The position numbers and the translations under genes were made by a program. From assembly GCA_012932295.1 (NCBI GenBank), contig JAAONU010000001.1:8083104-8147103 (forward strand): a stretch of 64,000 nucleotides of DNA, given 5' to 3'. Positions 34,701 to 44,399 of this stretch are shown here, in pieces. The first letter of the stretch is position 1. Every line of letters starts with the position of its first letter. The notes beneath the pieces are model-generated. The model had not been told where the DNA came from and made no database searches. It worked only from the letters and a program-made list of their open reading frames with translations. Origin of the DNA: Cyclina sinensis (lineage: Eukaryota > Mollusca > Bivalvia > Venerida > Veneridae).

Positions 34701-37577
34701 AGGGGTAACTGCTTGTTCTTGACCCATGTTCAGCTTTTCTAGTATTTGTATCTCGAGTATAACGTCATCTGGCATCTTGAATACTAGCAGTGTGTTGTCA
34801 TTTGTAGTCAGTGCTTTAAGAAGGAAACTCCAGTCAAAACTATTGTGCTTTAGGATAACATATCTTCTCCATGTGTTCAGCGGAATGTCCATTTTAAAGT
34901 AACTAAGTTCATCTTCCGATACAATGTTTGAACAATTTAGAGCATTGAGCAGTATCTTAGATGGTATTCCTTTATCCAGAGCACATATTCTTTCCTCTAC
35001 AGAAAATACTGAAAAATTCACGTCATCAGCAAAATCTTCCATAAAGAGTTCTAGTGTTTCGTTATCCGTTAGTCCATGTCTACATTCGTAGTTCCACAGG
35101 AAAAGGAATTTCTCGTATTCGGATATATTTGAATACGTTCTCTGCGCAAAATCCTGAACAAAATCTTCAGAAACACATCTATCAGCCTTTACGCTCCGGT
35201 CTACAAAACGACTTATTAATCCTGGGGTGAATTCCTCTGTAAAAGACATTGCTCTCTGGTGCATTCTGTGCCAAACGAACTTCACAGAATCAAGATGAAC
35301 TTGGTTATGCATATCATCACTCGGTTCTAAACCTTTTGGAATTTCAATTTCTTTTCCTGTTTTACTTGCGTCGATTACCTGAGAAAAAAGTTGACCAAGC
35401 CTCTCGCATTCAGTTGATTTTACCCCTTTTAAGTCCGCCCACATATTGAAGTATTTGTCAACTCTTGCTGTCAATTTTTGTGTTTCATTCTGTCTTGCGA
35501 AGTATGAAATTATCGTTTCTTCAGATATGGCAGTCATTGGTTTTGAATCTGCTCCTGGATAATCATAGGGCGGTCGGACGGATTTCGGAATTAACTGTTT
35601 GTCCCAGGTTACAAAGTACTGGTCGCCATCTAGATCAGATCCAGCTATTTCATTTGAATGTGGACGTTTACCTCTTGTGGGGAAGACTATACAGTCAACA
35701 AGATGGTGTAACTTTTCAATATCTTTGTTATCTGTTTCGTCGACGGCAGTAAGTACTCTAACATCCCCTAGCAGATAGCATGGATTCTTCAAAACTACCA
35801 CCTGGCCACGTATAGTCTTTGGATAACCTGATATTGTAAGACGAAGGAAGCACTGTCCGTACTTTAAAGTACCTGTTGGGTCACACACTCCAAATATGTT
35901 TCTAGACTCAGTAATTAGTATGTTCAACTTTTCAACCTTGGAAACCATACTAGTCTGAAGCTGTTTCAAACGTCGTTTTACACTTTCCTTTTCTTCTTGC
36001 AGTAAGTTGTCGATACCACCTACTTCATTGATACGTTGAGCCAGGTCGAACATATTTTGCCACTGTAGCATATGGATAGCTGACTCGGAATCTATCGTCA
36101 TTTTTGAAAGTGTGTTTAGGTGTTTTTCTTGTTTTTCTTCAAAGACTTCGTCCTCAATTCCAAGACCTGATAATAGCATGATAAATTGTTTGTTCAAGTG
36201 CCCAAAGGTGTATGGTTTAGAGAAATCACAAACGCCAATATAAGGGTGTTTTGTGCATTCAAATTTCTTCATAGAAGGTCTTATCATAACTGATCTATCC
36301 GGAAGTTCTCTATCCAATGCCAACACACCTTTGTATCCTTGAAGCCTAACTTGAAAAACTGCAGGTGTGTACTTTTTCTTTGAAACATCTGCGTCGACTG
36401 TAGAGGCTAGTTGTTTTGCTAACGCCTTCCCTATACCCCCACAACCATCGGTGAAGTTAAAGGTGCCGTCACGAGTTGTAATGTCTTCACTGACTACAAT
36501 ATCCTCTTCTTTTATCTTCACATCAGTTAATGTGACTCCCGAGAAGAGAAGGCCGATTCTTGCCAATCGTTTAGATACTGTCTTGATAGAATTAAAATCG
36601 CCATGTCTTTGAAGAATTTCTTTCACTTCATCACTAGTTCCCTGCCACATAAAACACTTCCTTGTTTTCAGACCACTTGCACTGCAGCCGAGGAATGAAT
36701 ACTTCAAACCATTCACGAAAACTCCACCCAACAAGATCCTCTGAGCAAATGTTGCTTTCACGCTTATGTTAAACTTCAGTAATATCATTTTTTCATGGCC
36801 TTCTTTTGAAATGAATCTGTTGGTTTCGCCGGCCTTATAACTCGTCCACTCTTGTTTCGAGGAATGTTCTGAGAGCTCTATTGTAGGAATTTCTATGAAG
36901 TTTTCTTTCTTGCATTTCTTTAAGAAGAAAGAAAAATGTGAGGGTATGATGCGATTTTCTTCTTTCAGCTTTGGATCATAGTTAAGAAGTGTTGACGACT
37001 CCAAAGGTATTTCACCTTTCATAGCTTCTTTTACAATGGAAATACGTTCTGTGATGGCCCGAGACTTTATCTCTAAAACTGGAATGTGAAATAACTGAAA
37101 AAGTTTCAGATATGTTTCTCTTACTTCTGACCACAACTCTGGCGATAATTTTAAACATTTATCATCATCGTGTTCATAATTCACAGGCCATAAGAACAAT
37201 ATCAAAGACCGTTTATACTTTTCGATGCATTCAATCACTTCACAAGTTCTCGATACGGCTTCAGAACTTCCTTCACCAATACATTTTTCCAGCAACACTA
37301 ACGCTGTGAAAATACAGTTGTCTGTTACAAACTCACGGCCTTCAATATTTACTTCCTTGCTACATTGGCTCAGTATTATATCTCTCTGAACTTCGAAAAA
37401 GTTTTGATCGTCACATCTATAGTCCATCCTACTGTTGATGCAATGTTCACTGAGTACGCTATTAGCAACATTTATTATTACTGTCTTGTCTTTAAAGTGG
37501 CGTTTGCACTGCTCTTTTAATTTTGCAATCAATTTCTTTTTACCTGCACCGGCGGGTCCACAAAATACTACGTTCAT
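31797..37577 (-). CDS. P-loop NTPase / cellular RNA-dependent RNA polymerase / SF1 helicase fusion
   Basis: A 1926-residue, single-exon protein. Residues 1-190 form a P-loop domain (G-P-A-G-A-G-K-K, 7-14) with a Lys where Walker A normally has Ser/Thr. Residues about 255-1060 are a cellular RdRP of the QDE-1/RDR/EGO-1 family: F-T-D-G-C-G-G-I (375-382), F-Q-V-R-L-Q-G (408-414), I-R-P-S-M-K-K-F (432-439), a G-D-V-R turn (604-607) and the catalytic A-G-S-D-L-D-G-D (645-652). Residues 1480-1900 are a UPF1/ZNFX1-like SF1 helicase: G-P-P-G-T-G-K-T (1503-1510), D-E-A-T-Q (1634-1638), G-D-P-K-Q-L (1659-1664), Q-H-R-M (1708-1711), V-D-G-F-Q-G-Q-E (1826-1833) and L-T-R-A-K-R-G (1863-1869). The tail is basic. 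It probably copies RNA into dsRNA for small-RNA amplification; that role is inferred. ATG 37577 has A at -3. A possible 5'UTR acceptor (TTTCAG) ends at 37591. No frameshift or stop interrupts it. Confidence 0.95.
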   Translation of the reverse strand: MNVVFCGPAGAGKKKLIAKLKEQCKRHFKDKTVIINVANSVLSEHCINSRMDYRCDDQNFFEVQRDIILSQCSKEVNIEGREFVTDNCIFTALVLLEKCIGEGSSEAVSRTCEVIECIEKYKRSLILFLWPVNYEHDDDKCLKLSPELWSEVRETYLKLFQLFHIPVLEIKSRAITERISIVKEAMKGEIPLESSTLLNYDPKLKEENRIIPSHFSFFLKKCKKENFIEIPTIELSEHSSKQEWTSYKAGETNRFISKEGHEKMILLKFNISVKATFAQRILLGGVFVNGLKYSFLGCSASGLKTRKCFMWQGTSDEVKEILQRHGDFNSIKTVSKRLARIGLLFSGVTLTDVKIKEEDIVVSEDITTRDGTFNFTDGCGGIGKALAKQLASTVDADVSKKKYTPAVFQVRLQGYKGVLALDRELPDRSVMIRPSMKKFECTKHPYIGVCDFSKPYTFGHLNKQFIMLLSGLGIEDEVFEEKQEKHLNTLSKMTIDSESAIHMLQWQNMFDLAQRINEVGGIDNLLQEEKESVKRRLKQLQTSMVSKVEKLNILITESRNIFGVCDPTGTLKYGQCFLRLTISGYPKTIRGQVVVLKNPCYLLGDVRVLTAVDETDNKDIEKLHHLVDCIVFPTRGKRPHSNEIAGSDLDGDQYFVTWDKQLIPKSVRPPYDYPGADSKPMTAISEETIISYFARQNETQKLTARVDKYFNMWADLKGVKSTECERLGQLFSQVIDASKTGKEIEIPKGLEPSDDMHNQVHLDSVKFVWHRMHQRAMSFTEEFTPGLISRFVDRSVKADRCVSEDFVQDFAQRTYSNISEYEKFLFLWNYECRHGLTDNETLELFMEDFADDVNFSVFSVEERICALDKGIPSKILLNALNCSNIVSEDELSYFKMDIPLNTWRRYVILKHNSFDWSFLLKALTTNDNTLLVFKMPDDVILEIQILEKLNMGQEQAVTPGTITGLFYSRHFGYKMKYILGEEYFLDLTRDTFQLYRNRKKNLTFVWLNATDRKKVKGYWNKRVCDEVRNALSVDLQRFYRRIFEQGRTHPLINKAPFVMIEVYAQNCNGDIPYWDIYDVNDNLPVAEEMDIETGSGTDFMVDFECAFPKKEIEIELSSEEDLCRWLKTVACDGNPFTFRSVLENWLPRKVPNEAIYPLTEMFDNLVQKVVPFSLPEDMKTSLSEIIVIMSDVMKAPVAMLSVLSILCRLELNDLKTQLLEITLAQVTQSEYVQVLENWHSFVFLDTKSALIFAEQLLLSWTATTDSCENVACDQTCLQLYVRNYGILHLLDLLFEIEGHMHEYEKGTNENIRNISSEKQTSITYLKVDTTADKEISTICFYRTGGLEQTRCKFKGQFVLISKQNMDQYGPEKQPVCVGQIETLSTAPCAISIKICNTVPDILLHSVKSDKLQYWRLDLIGNIVMFQRIVFAFKEIVSGTIMNDTLALVIQSCKFCPHRARSSYKYALENEAQNVCMSSDVMLNDSQKDAIRSALIEKACIILGPPGTGKTEVACQIIRHVVDMKKYKGILAVAETNVAVDNLTRRLRNHVSVLRVGPVEGVDNDLYDVSLEGQVAIIADREAKKAKVRDEQGKVHNNTQLINRVLAAADVVLTTCAGAGDSRLECIPFPFVLVDEATQTKETTLLCSLIHGAEHLVMIGDPKQLGPVVKECPKECKSPNLPDTVELSSTLFHRWCSQKMVQCCFLNVQHRMHQDIMKFPSVEFYENKLKAAESVGQRSRIIFPWPSPKPLCFVNVSGRERKSGTSYSNKEEVDVIGKVIDVLLNVDEEALREHRIAVHQIGIITLYQGQVLKLKDKIKNGVKISTVDGFQGQEKDVIVVSTVRCNETASLGFSDDSKRLNVLLTRAKRGLIVVGNKTTLSSSQIWARWLKEAPELFKEAIEPVRIEAREAKRFSSKGSGRRLTKKR

Positions 37578-37590
37578 CGTACTTGGGGCA

Positions 37591-37607
37591 CTGAAATATA
37601 TTCACAG
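37591..37607 (-). promoter_or_regulatory. Candidate splice acceptor in 5'UTR of RdRP-helicase gene
   Basis: Read on the minus strand, GAATATATTTCAG ends 13 nt before the ATG. It would allow an untranslated first exon upstream while leaving the whole coding region in one exon. Confidence 0.4.
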
Positions 37608-39599
37608 TTATATCAGTTTAATTGTTAAATTTGATATCAGATTAATACATGCTGATGATTTTTAATCAGTGCTGATACTAAAAAGGGATATTAAAAAGTA
37701 CATCTTTTTTATATGCAGACTATACGTAAATTCCAATTTTCTCTCTTTCTGAAAAAATGGTGGTTTCGTACAAAGTATATAGCAATAGGATACTTAACTA
37801 TGCTTAACAAAACCTCGTTGGAAATGCTAGATGCTCTCCGAAGCCAATAATGGTCTATGACATAATCCTTTCAATAAATAAAGAACAAGAGTTTTTGTGG
37901 TTTTGTCTTCGAAATTTAAAAGAAAAAACGCATATCAGGAAAAAACACAGAAATCATTTTTAAAGTGATCAGTTAAAAAAAGACACCATAAACAATTAGC
38001 GAAAATGAGAACTCGTTGGGTTACCGACTTCGAACGTTCATTTAAATCCCTTCGTAAGCTGGTATTTTATATCTTTGGTAAAATTAATCAGTCCTTAGAT
38101 CTATATAAAAGTTCACTAAATTCCAATGGGTAGTTGCTGAGAAATAATCTAGACATGGATCTTGCTCTGGTATACTATAGGTAGCAAATCAAAGGGCGCG
38201 TAACTTAGTGAAAATAATCACTACGGACCATCTACTGTTACAGTAGCTTCCCATACAGTTGCATTTAATTCCAGCAAGACGTTCCTTACAAATAGCCTGG
38301 ACACTCATTGTGCTCTAGTACTCATAATACTAAACCCCCAAAAAAGTTTCATTTATTTCAAACAAGTTATTGCTAAGAAATAGCCTGGACACGAATTTTG
38401 TTCAGGGAACATAGAAAAAACTTTCTATGAAAGAGCGTTTAGCCGAAAATTTGTAATAGCAAGGTTAAGCAAAACTATTCTAGGGGAAAACAAGTTATTT
38501 CACCGCCGATTACGGAGAGGCCGATTTTTACTGACTTGAAACGTTATTTAGGGCGTTAAGCTAAGAAGGGAAGATATACAGACAATAACAAGTGTACACA
38601 AAATTAAGAAGAAAATAAACGTTTAGTTCATTTTTTTAGAAAGAAATGTACCTGTTCGACATTTTTGTATTTACCATTTTTGTTGTTTACCTTAAAGCTT
38701 TTACGGCTTGTAGTACAACTGTACTTTTCGTAGAAGGCTGAATGTTAGGTGGCCCACTCAAAATCCTCGTGACCTTGACCCTAAAATAAATGGGAGTACA
38801 TGTAGAGAATATGCATAGGTTTTAATGTTGATGATTTTAATTAGTGAAACGAAAATAGTTTTCAAACACCGGTGAATATAACATCAGAATATCCTTTATT
38901 ACACAGCAAACCGAATCCATTTTGACATTTGTAGCTAAAACAAGACCTGTCGTTGTGAACGGATATATGCCCCCGAAGCCATACTTAGGACAAGGACATG
39001 GTTTTTTCACTGGAAATGAAGGCCAAATAGTATATGAAAGTATGACAGAAGAAGTGTGAAAGGAGAAAGGAATGTTAACAAACACATGTCAGTAGGTAGG
39101 TGTATGCACACGTTTAATAATACATAAATTACTAAACATATTTATAGTTTGGAGGTTACATGCCTGTGAAATTGCTGATGTCAGCCAAAGCAAAACCACC
39201 TTTTACATCTGATCACTGTATCATTTATTTTTAACATTTATTATTTTTAAGAGCATAGGAAGTAGATGCGTTTACCTACTATTAAGTTTGTAATACCATA
39301 AATAATTATACTGATAGTAATTATCATAAAAGACAAAGAACAACCACAGAATTAAACAAATACGTTGTTTGTAAATTGAGATAAATGCTCTGATTATATA
39401 TATAATGGCTAATAAATGCTTTCAGAACAAAATATTATTTATCATATAAATGTTGATACCAAATAACTTAAAACTCTAATAGCATATTTTTTTCAAGAAA
39501 TATTTCATGAGAACATCCAAACCAGGCTTTCATGAATGACAAAATTGTTGACCGGAAAAACTATCAATGTATTTTTGCGAAAAAAGATACCTTTCCAGT
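37608..39599. other. 5' flank of RdRP-helicase gene
   Basis: No other gene seen. It contains scattered pieces of dispersed repeats, for example GTGACCTTGACCCTAA at about 38770 and TTGCTAAGAAATAGCCTGGACA-like words near 38290-38400. The RdRP promoter and any 5' exon should lie here, but no TATA or initiator element can be named with confidence. Confidence 0.4.
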
Positions 39600-40290
39600 T
39601 AAGTGTGACCTTAACCTTTAAGCTACAAATCTAGGATTTTCTCAAATTTCAACACATGTACCCATAATTATTTCAAAATCCATCTATGAATAACAAAAAT
39701 CATGCACAAAACACCACCATCTATTCACAACTATATCAAAACTTTTGACATAAAAGTGTGACCTTGACCTTTGAGGTGGAGGCCTGATTCTTGCGTGCGA
39801 TACGTCGTCATCATGTCTAAATCATTTATGCCAAGTCATTATAAAATCCATCCTGGGATATCAGAATTGTTGGTCGGACACGGCCATTAATGCACTTTTA
39901 TGAAATATTCATATCATGACTTAGGACGTACAAGTGTGACCTTGACCTCTGAATTGGACACATATTCTTGCGCGCGACAGTTCGTCATCATGTCCAACAC
40001 ATTTATGCCAAGTCATTTTAAAATACATCCAGGAATGACAGAATTGCTGACCGGACACGACCATCAATGCACTATTATGAAAATTTCCTTTTAAGTTCAG
40101 GTGTAACCTTGACCTTTGACCTTAAACCTGGGTCTTGAATGTGACACATCGTCTCAATGTGCCACACAGTTATGCAAAATTATTTCAAAGTCCATCAATG
40201 ACTGACAGAGTTATGGACTGGACAAAAAGCGGACAGACGGACGGACGGACAGACAATTCAAAAACTATATGCCTCTCTTAGAGGGCATAA
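39600..40290. repeat. Dispersed repeat, four about 175-bp units, GACCTTGACC family
   Basis: Units begin near 39600, 39756, 39931 and 40100, each with GTGTGACCTTGACC(T). Shared words are GACACATCGTC-like, CATGTC.AA..ATTTATGCCAA, AAATCCATC and CGGACACG. The block closes with GGACAGACGGACGGACGGAC and then a short AT stretch and CTTAGAGGGCATAA. Confidence 0.8.
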
Positions 40291-40496
40291 AAATGTCAGA
40301 GAATTAGAATATATAGAGTTGAGAAGTTGTTAATATTAACTGAAAAGAAAACGTGTCAGTAAGTTTAGAACATTGTTATAATACACAAACAAACAGAAAG
40401 AAAAGAAGCTGTCCGAAAGACAGAGCGCTCGACTATTCGCATCTCATTAGTTTAAAGTGCTTGCAAAATATATAGGTAATATTGTGATAAACAAGA

Positions 40497-40750
40497 GCAC
40501 CACTGAGCGGAGCATTATTTGCCCTGAAGGAGAAGAGCTTTGAACTTGAAGTTGCCATAGGAACTTAAGTTCTTCATGGAACTAGATAAATTACACAAAT
40601 CTGAAAGGGGACAAGGCAATGAATAGTCTGGTAAAGGTAGGTTGAAAAAGGCCCAGTGGTTCTTTGAATGCAAAGGTTGATGGACAGAGAGATGGCGGAC
40701 ATTAGGTGATCCTCATAGCTCTCTTGAACCTATCTGCTAAGGTGAGCTAA
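40497..40750. repeat. Short relative of the 30073-30807 repeat
   Basis: It opens GAGCACCACTGAGCGGAGCA and closes AAGGTGAGCTAAA, matching both ends of the longer repeat, but lacks most of the interior. Confidence 0.6.
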
Positions 40751-42075
40751 AAGATGATAAGGAATGGAAGTTATGATCTGAAAACTGATTTTTTGTGTCT
40801 ACTCACTGTGACTTTGACCTTTGGCAGTGACTTTTTTATCAGTTCGACATTTTTAGCTACAAATGTCAACAAGTTTTCGGTTTGCTTTGTAATAAAGGAC
40901 ATTCTAATGTAATATTCACTGGTGTTTTTGTGAAGTATTAAAACAATAATAATAGCTGCTTAAAACAATATATATATGCAACACGGTAAATTATAATTAT
41001 GCAAAACTGCATATTTTTGCGCGCAAAACTCTACCCAATATTGCTAAGTTTAAAGAGGGTAAGAGTTTACAATTAATTCGGCGAAGAGTTATCTTTCTTG
41101 GAGGACTGATGTTTCTCAGCATCTTTCTTAATTTTCAAGTCAATCCCGTTAATGATTGCTAAGAAATAGCCATGACAGTATGTTGCATGCAAAACTTTAA
41201 TCAAGATTTCTACGTCAAAAAAGGGTCATAATTTGCCTAAAATTTGGTCAAGAGTTATCTAACTTGTCTGTTTAATGCCCCTGAAGACATTAGGGAAGTT
41301 TCACATCAGTAAGCATCACTGGTTAATAAGATAATTGCATGAAAGTAACTTGCAAACAAAACCTTAACAAGGTATAATCAACACTAACTCCAACGCCAAG
41401 GTGAGTAGAATACCTCCACTTACTTCATATGTCGAGCTAAAAATAAACTTTTTTTCAAAAAGACTTTGCACCTGGCCTTTAGGGCCTACAATATTTGCAA
41501 TATTTCAACAAAATCAAAGTAACTGAAGTCAAACTGCAGAGAACTGGGGCTATCACAGAAGTGATTAATATCCCCTCCCCGCATTCCGCTTCGTTCTGAA
41601 GGGAAGCAATTTGAAGAGTGGGAACGGGACGTAAGGAGGGATATTAGCCTGGAAATTATTAAAAGATGACTGGGTACTAACCTGTAGCAACGAAGCATTT
41701 GTACAACAACAATATATTTGTTGTGGATGTGTAAAAACCATCTTATGGTCCAGTTTATGTAGTTGCAGTCCATATATAAACTTTCAGGAATGTAGATGAT
41801 AAGGCAAGGAAGTCATGTTATGGAAACCGTTTCCTAATTTTGAAGCGCTGTGATCTTGACCTTTCACAATTTGACCCCGAAATCAATAGCGATCATCCTT
41901 GATCAAGTGAAAATGTATGAATAAGTTTTCAGCAGGACAATAGAAGATAAGGAAAACAAGTTATGGGCAGGAAACTGTTTTCTCCTGTTCAGTCACGCTG
42001 GGAAGTTGAATATTTCTATACAAAGTAATTTCAAAATCCTGTAAGATGTTCAAGTGATATGGAGCGAACCTAAAT
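40751..42075. other. Non-coding with repeat fragments
   Basis: It holds isolated TGACTTTGACCTTTGG (about 40808) and TGATCTTGACCTTTCAC (about 41850) words and repeat-like TTGCTAAGAAATAGCCATGACA text. No gene recognised. Confidence 0.4.
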
Positions 42076-42285
42076 GAGAGACAGACGGTTCCATTACTAT
42101 ATCCGTATCTTACGGCGTATAGAAATACAGTTAGGGTGTCCCCAAAGACCTAATATTCCAGTATTTTAAGTCTGTCGGTGTCACATACCTGTATTTTTCA
42201 CAGCGAAGTAGGAAATGACATTTTGATTTTTCACGACATTTTGAGAACACAATTTCATAATTTCTCATTTCTATGTAAGTATTGG

Positions 42286-42300
42286 CTTCAATTTCACATT
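42286..42300. repeat. Left target-site duplication of second SINE
   Basis: CTTCAATTTCACATT precedes the SINE and recurs at 42518-42532. The paralogous segment has a single CTTCAATTTTACATT at the same place (about 44138). Confidence 0.9.
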
Positions 42301-42517
42301 GAAGAGGCACCGTGGTCCAGGGGTAGAGCGCAGGGCTCCGAACCCGAAGGTCGCGGGTTCGAATCCCGTCCGTGGCGAGATTCTCTCACGATCTTCACAT
42401 TCCTCCAGGCTGCGCGAATACTGGTATAGAACCCAGGAAGCAGTCATCGAGCGTGATGAATCTAAGTTGTAAGAACTTGTATCGCAATCGATGTAAAATA
42501 AATGAGTCTAAACTAAA
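42301..42517 (+). mobile_element. tRNA-Arg-like SINE, complete with TSDs
   Basis: The head has box A (TGGTCCAGGGGTAGAGC) and box B (GGTTCGAATCCC) and an anticodon-loop-like CTCCGAA, which would read CCG (Arg). The acceptor and anticodon stems do not pair well, and a further 140 bp follow (TCCTCCAGGCTGCGCGAATA, then a CTAAACTAAA tail). So this is a SINE and not a tRNA gene. The bounds are confirmed by the empty paralogous site in 43925-44185. Confidence 0.9.
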
Positions 42518-42810
42518 CTTCAATTTCACATTTATGAAAGGATACCTTACAAATGTAAAACATTTAGGCAATTCATCACTAAGCATTATTTTTGTCCATA
42601 TAGGATGCTAAACAAAATGCCTTAAATTTACAATAATATTTTAGTTAAGGCGATATATTAAAGTCGCTAAATATTTCAGAAACAATCATTTTGGGTACAT
42701 TAAATGGGCAGCATACGTATATGTGTCCTTCATGTATTTTAGAAGCACCAATAATTTGTAATTTGAAAATCGATCACATTTCAAACGTCAATACATTTTC
42801 TTTACTTCTG

Positions 42811-42969
42811 AGATATCCGAAGAGTAACGCTCATTGCAAGATAATGCATGTTTAATTGTGCATCGATATCCGAAAAGTAACGCTCGTTGCAAGATAACGA
42901 ATGTTTAATTGTGCATAGATATCCGAAGAGTAACGCTCGTTGCAAGATAACGAATGTTTAATTATGCAT
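42811..42969. repeat. 53-bp minisatellite, 3 copies
   Basis: Three tandem units containing GATATCCGAAGAGTAACGC and GTTGCAAGATAACGAATG, differing at a few positions. Confidence 0.95.
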
Positions 42970-43924
42970 AGAAAAGTGTTAGACAATATTTGATGACGCA
43001 CTACACATTTCAGTAAACTGATTGTCGTTTGGAATTAATTTTGATGACATGATTCGTTTATGCGCAGCACCAAAGTCTAACGGACTGAAATCGGAAACGC
43101 TCGCCGCTTACAAATGGGAACAAATCAAAAATTCTGACTTTCAGCCGTTTTATATCGCATTTTTGGAAAAGTTAGCAAACGGGGAAAAGGCATAAAGCAT
43201 TTGGGTATAATTTATACTGTTTTCTCATTCTCGCGAAGACTGCTAGGCCTGTCTGGAATTCGAGAATACCGTCTATCAATAACTTGACTACCTAGGGCGT
43301 GCCAACCTCGAAGATGGTCACGTAGTATATTTTCTAACATAGGATAGTAATAGTAACATTTTTATAACAACCATTTCTAACATTTGTAAAATCTAAATGG
43401 ACTCACTGGATCAGAAACTTCTGCTAGACAAACATGTCGTATTAACATTATTAAAAAGATCCATACACTTTCTCCATTTTAACCATTCACTCGCTGTTTA
43501 ATTTTATTTTTCGATTTATTAAATATTTATATAATTTTTCTGTTTTGCTTGTGTGTAGTTATTCTTGATTTTCATACTTTTAGAACAGTTCGTGCAAGCG
43601 AAACCGTGCACCATATTATTTATCGCGCGGCTCTTGTTACTTTCTCGCGAGGGAATATAGCTGAAAACTAAGCCATTGTCCTTTCTGCAAGGCAACAAGT
43701 TAACTGGCTTAAATTTTAATATGTAATATCACGACAAAATAAGCCTACGGATAAATAACCCTCGATAAATTGGTAGCAAGAGACTAAAGCTTTTATGTGT
43801 ATTTATCTAAAAACTAAGGCTTAATATTTATTTCTTTTAATTTTATATTTAAAAATTAAGTAGCTTCTAATTCAAACAAAAATAAAACGACAGACAATTT
43901 ACTCATGTCGGATATTAAATGGGG
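42970..43924. other. Non-coding spacer between duplicated segments
   Basis: No gene or named element seen. A short unidentified stretch at about 43060-43190 is less AT-rich but has no conserved frame. Confidence 0.4.
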
Positions 43925-44185
43925 GACAGGCGGTTCCATTACTATATCTGTTCCTTTGTGCGTATAAAAATACAGCTAGAGTGTCGCTTAATACCTAATA
44001 CGCCAGTATTTTAAGTCTACGCATGTCACATACCTATATTTTTACAGCAAAGTAGGAAATGACATTTTGATTCAAGACATTTAGAGAACACAATTTCATA
44101 ATTTCTCATTTCAATGTAAGTATTAGCTTCAATTTTACATTTATGAAAGGGTACCTTACAGATGTAAAACATTTCAATTCAGTTC
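43925..44185. repeat. Duplicated segment, copy 2 (empty site)
   Basis: Paralog of 42076-42575 without the SINE. The uninterrupted CTTCAATTTTACATTTATG at about 44138-44156 is the pre-insertion state. Confidence 0.85.
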
Positions 44186-44399
44186 AAAAGTTTATATATT
44201 GCATAAAGCATGTAAATACAATGCCTATAGCACAATACAGTTTAACATTTTATGATACGGAGCACAGAGATTACATAAAATGTTTTCAGAAGAGGCAGAA
44301 ATATGTGTATCACAAGTTATAGAGAAACACAATCATTTTAATAGGTACAGTATTGTCTTATCATACAAAAAATAAACATATGTTAGAAACGATATACAA

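Larger units (their letters stand above)
42076..42575. repeat. Duplicated segment, copy 1 (SINE-bearing)
   Basis: From CGGTTCCATTACTATATC to ATGTAAAACATTT this segment matches 43925-44185 at about 85-90% by eye. It is interrupted by a SINE with its target duplication at 42301-42517. Confidence 0.85.

Noticed and set aside
31797..37577. Viral origin of the RdRP (integrated RNA virus)
   Set aside because: The catalytic signature is D-L-D-G-D with the cellular RDR motif order, not the palm-domain G-D-D of RNA viruses, and a UPF1-like helicase follows.
33366..37665. Plus-strand frames opposite the RdRP-helicase gene
   Set aside because: Shadows of the 1926-codon frame; no family features.
42303..42378. 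Possible tRNA-Arg(CCG) gene
   Set aside because: The stems pair poorly and the tRNA-like part continues into a SINE body; the empty paralogous site shows the whole 217 bp inserted as a unit.
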